Below are positions 63,597-64,000 of a stretch of DNA of 64,000 bases, in pieces (position 1 is the stretch's first letter; each line of letters opens with the position of its first letter). A program made the translations under genes and the position numbers. A model generated the notes under the pieces. It did no database searches, was not told where the DNA came from, and saw only the letters and a program-made list of their open reading frames with translations. The stretch is from Xiphydria camelus (lineage: Eukaryota > Arthropoda > Insecta > Hymenoptera > Xiphydriidae). The stretch spans positions 20,748,278 to 20,812,277 of the forward strand of contig OY783194.1 of NCBI GenBank assembly GCA_963678675.1, given 5' to 3'.

Positions 63597-64000
63597 AATA
63601 GTCTAAGATCCGAACTAGAGACGTTTTCTTCACCGATCTGTTTACCGGATGAAAAGTATTTTTTATCAAACATAATACGTCAATGAATATATCGCGAATT
63701 GGTTGACTAATAAAATATGCTCAAAACTACCCTTAAAACTGTATAAATAGGTGAGCTGATATGAGCAATTTGCACCGATCTGTTTACCCATTAAACTATA
63801 TATGAAAAAAAAGGTAATTTTATTGCAAACGCGATGGTATAATCTTACCTGCAAAAAATCGGTCATGAATCACAGTTGGGTCATTCTCACGAAAAGCAGA
63901 CTATTTCAGTTCTAATTTTGAAAAAAAAAATTCATAGAAACATTTTAGATTTTCCTTTTTCAAATCCATACAACTAATCTTTCATCATACAACTACATTT
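63597..64000. other. AT-rich flank, no gene seen
   Basis: The LTR match ends at 63596 and unrelated sequence begins. CACCGATCTGTTTACC occurs twice (63632 and 63774), a possible repeat of an element continuing beyond the window. Confidence 0.4.

Noticed and set aside
63666..63866. 66-residue ORF at the window end
   Set aside because: AT-rich, no domain, and nothing in the flanks supports coding.

Overview
The window looks like arthropod, most probably insect, intergenic or heterochromatic DNA made almost entirely of transposable elements (TEs) inserted into one another. The base is AT-rich with long homopolymer runs. The families seen are BEL/Pao and env-bearing Gypsy LTR elements, an R1-type LINE, pogo/Tigger, piggyBac, mariner, a 4-bp-TSD family, a TTAA-flanked transposase/exonuclease family and many MITEs. 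An ant or other hymenopteran is a reasonable guess, but nothing here proves it. I see no tRNA, rRNA, CRISPR array or prokaryotic operon. Most recognisable coding sequence is on the minus strand.

Layout. 1-6 kb: a decayed BEL/Pao element split by a pogo-like element and a long inverted repeat. 6.1-12.6 kb: a nearly complete R1-clade LINE (15-bp TSD, T27 = poly(A) on the minus strand) inserted into one arm of a palindromic MITE. 13.0-16.5 kb: an intron-containing SAM-domain (SAMD3-like) gene followed directly by a C2H2 zinc-finger ORF that ends in a poly(A) tract. 17.2-19.9 kb: inverted LTR-like arms around a decayed gag. 20.5-24.3 kb: a TTAA-flanked element (copy 1) that keeps a DEDDh exonuclease but has lost its transposase core. 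24.8-27.6 kb: pogo copies nested in each other with MITEs. 28-30 kb and 32.1-34.9 kb: two copies of an unnamed transposase family; the second has a 4-bp AATT TSD.

34.9-45.7 kb: copy 2 of the TTAA family (transposase plus DEDDh exonuclease). It hosts a piggyBac element, which hosts a 2.9-kb Tigger-like element with a full-length transposase ORF, plus a hairpin MITE and a 600-bp MITE. 46-63.6 kb: Gypsy element A (gag, pol, env), interrupted in integrase by Gypsy element C (gag, pol, env; 5-bp TSD GAGAT), in env by a 3.1-kb pogo-like element with a PHD-like zinc finger, and in gag by a palindromic MITE. C itself carries two MITEs.

Many insertions have clear target-site duplications, so the order of events can be read; several insertion sites lie in ORFs that would be in frame without the insert. 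Many frame breaks fall in mononucleotide runs, so some may be homopolymer errors in the assembly rather than true mutations. The observation I would follow first is the TTAA-flanked family that joins a DDE transposase to a DEDDh exonuclease: two divergent copies keep every exonuclease motif, even where the transposase core is gone.
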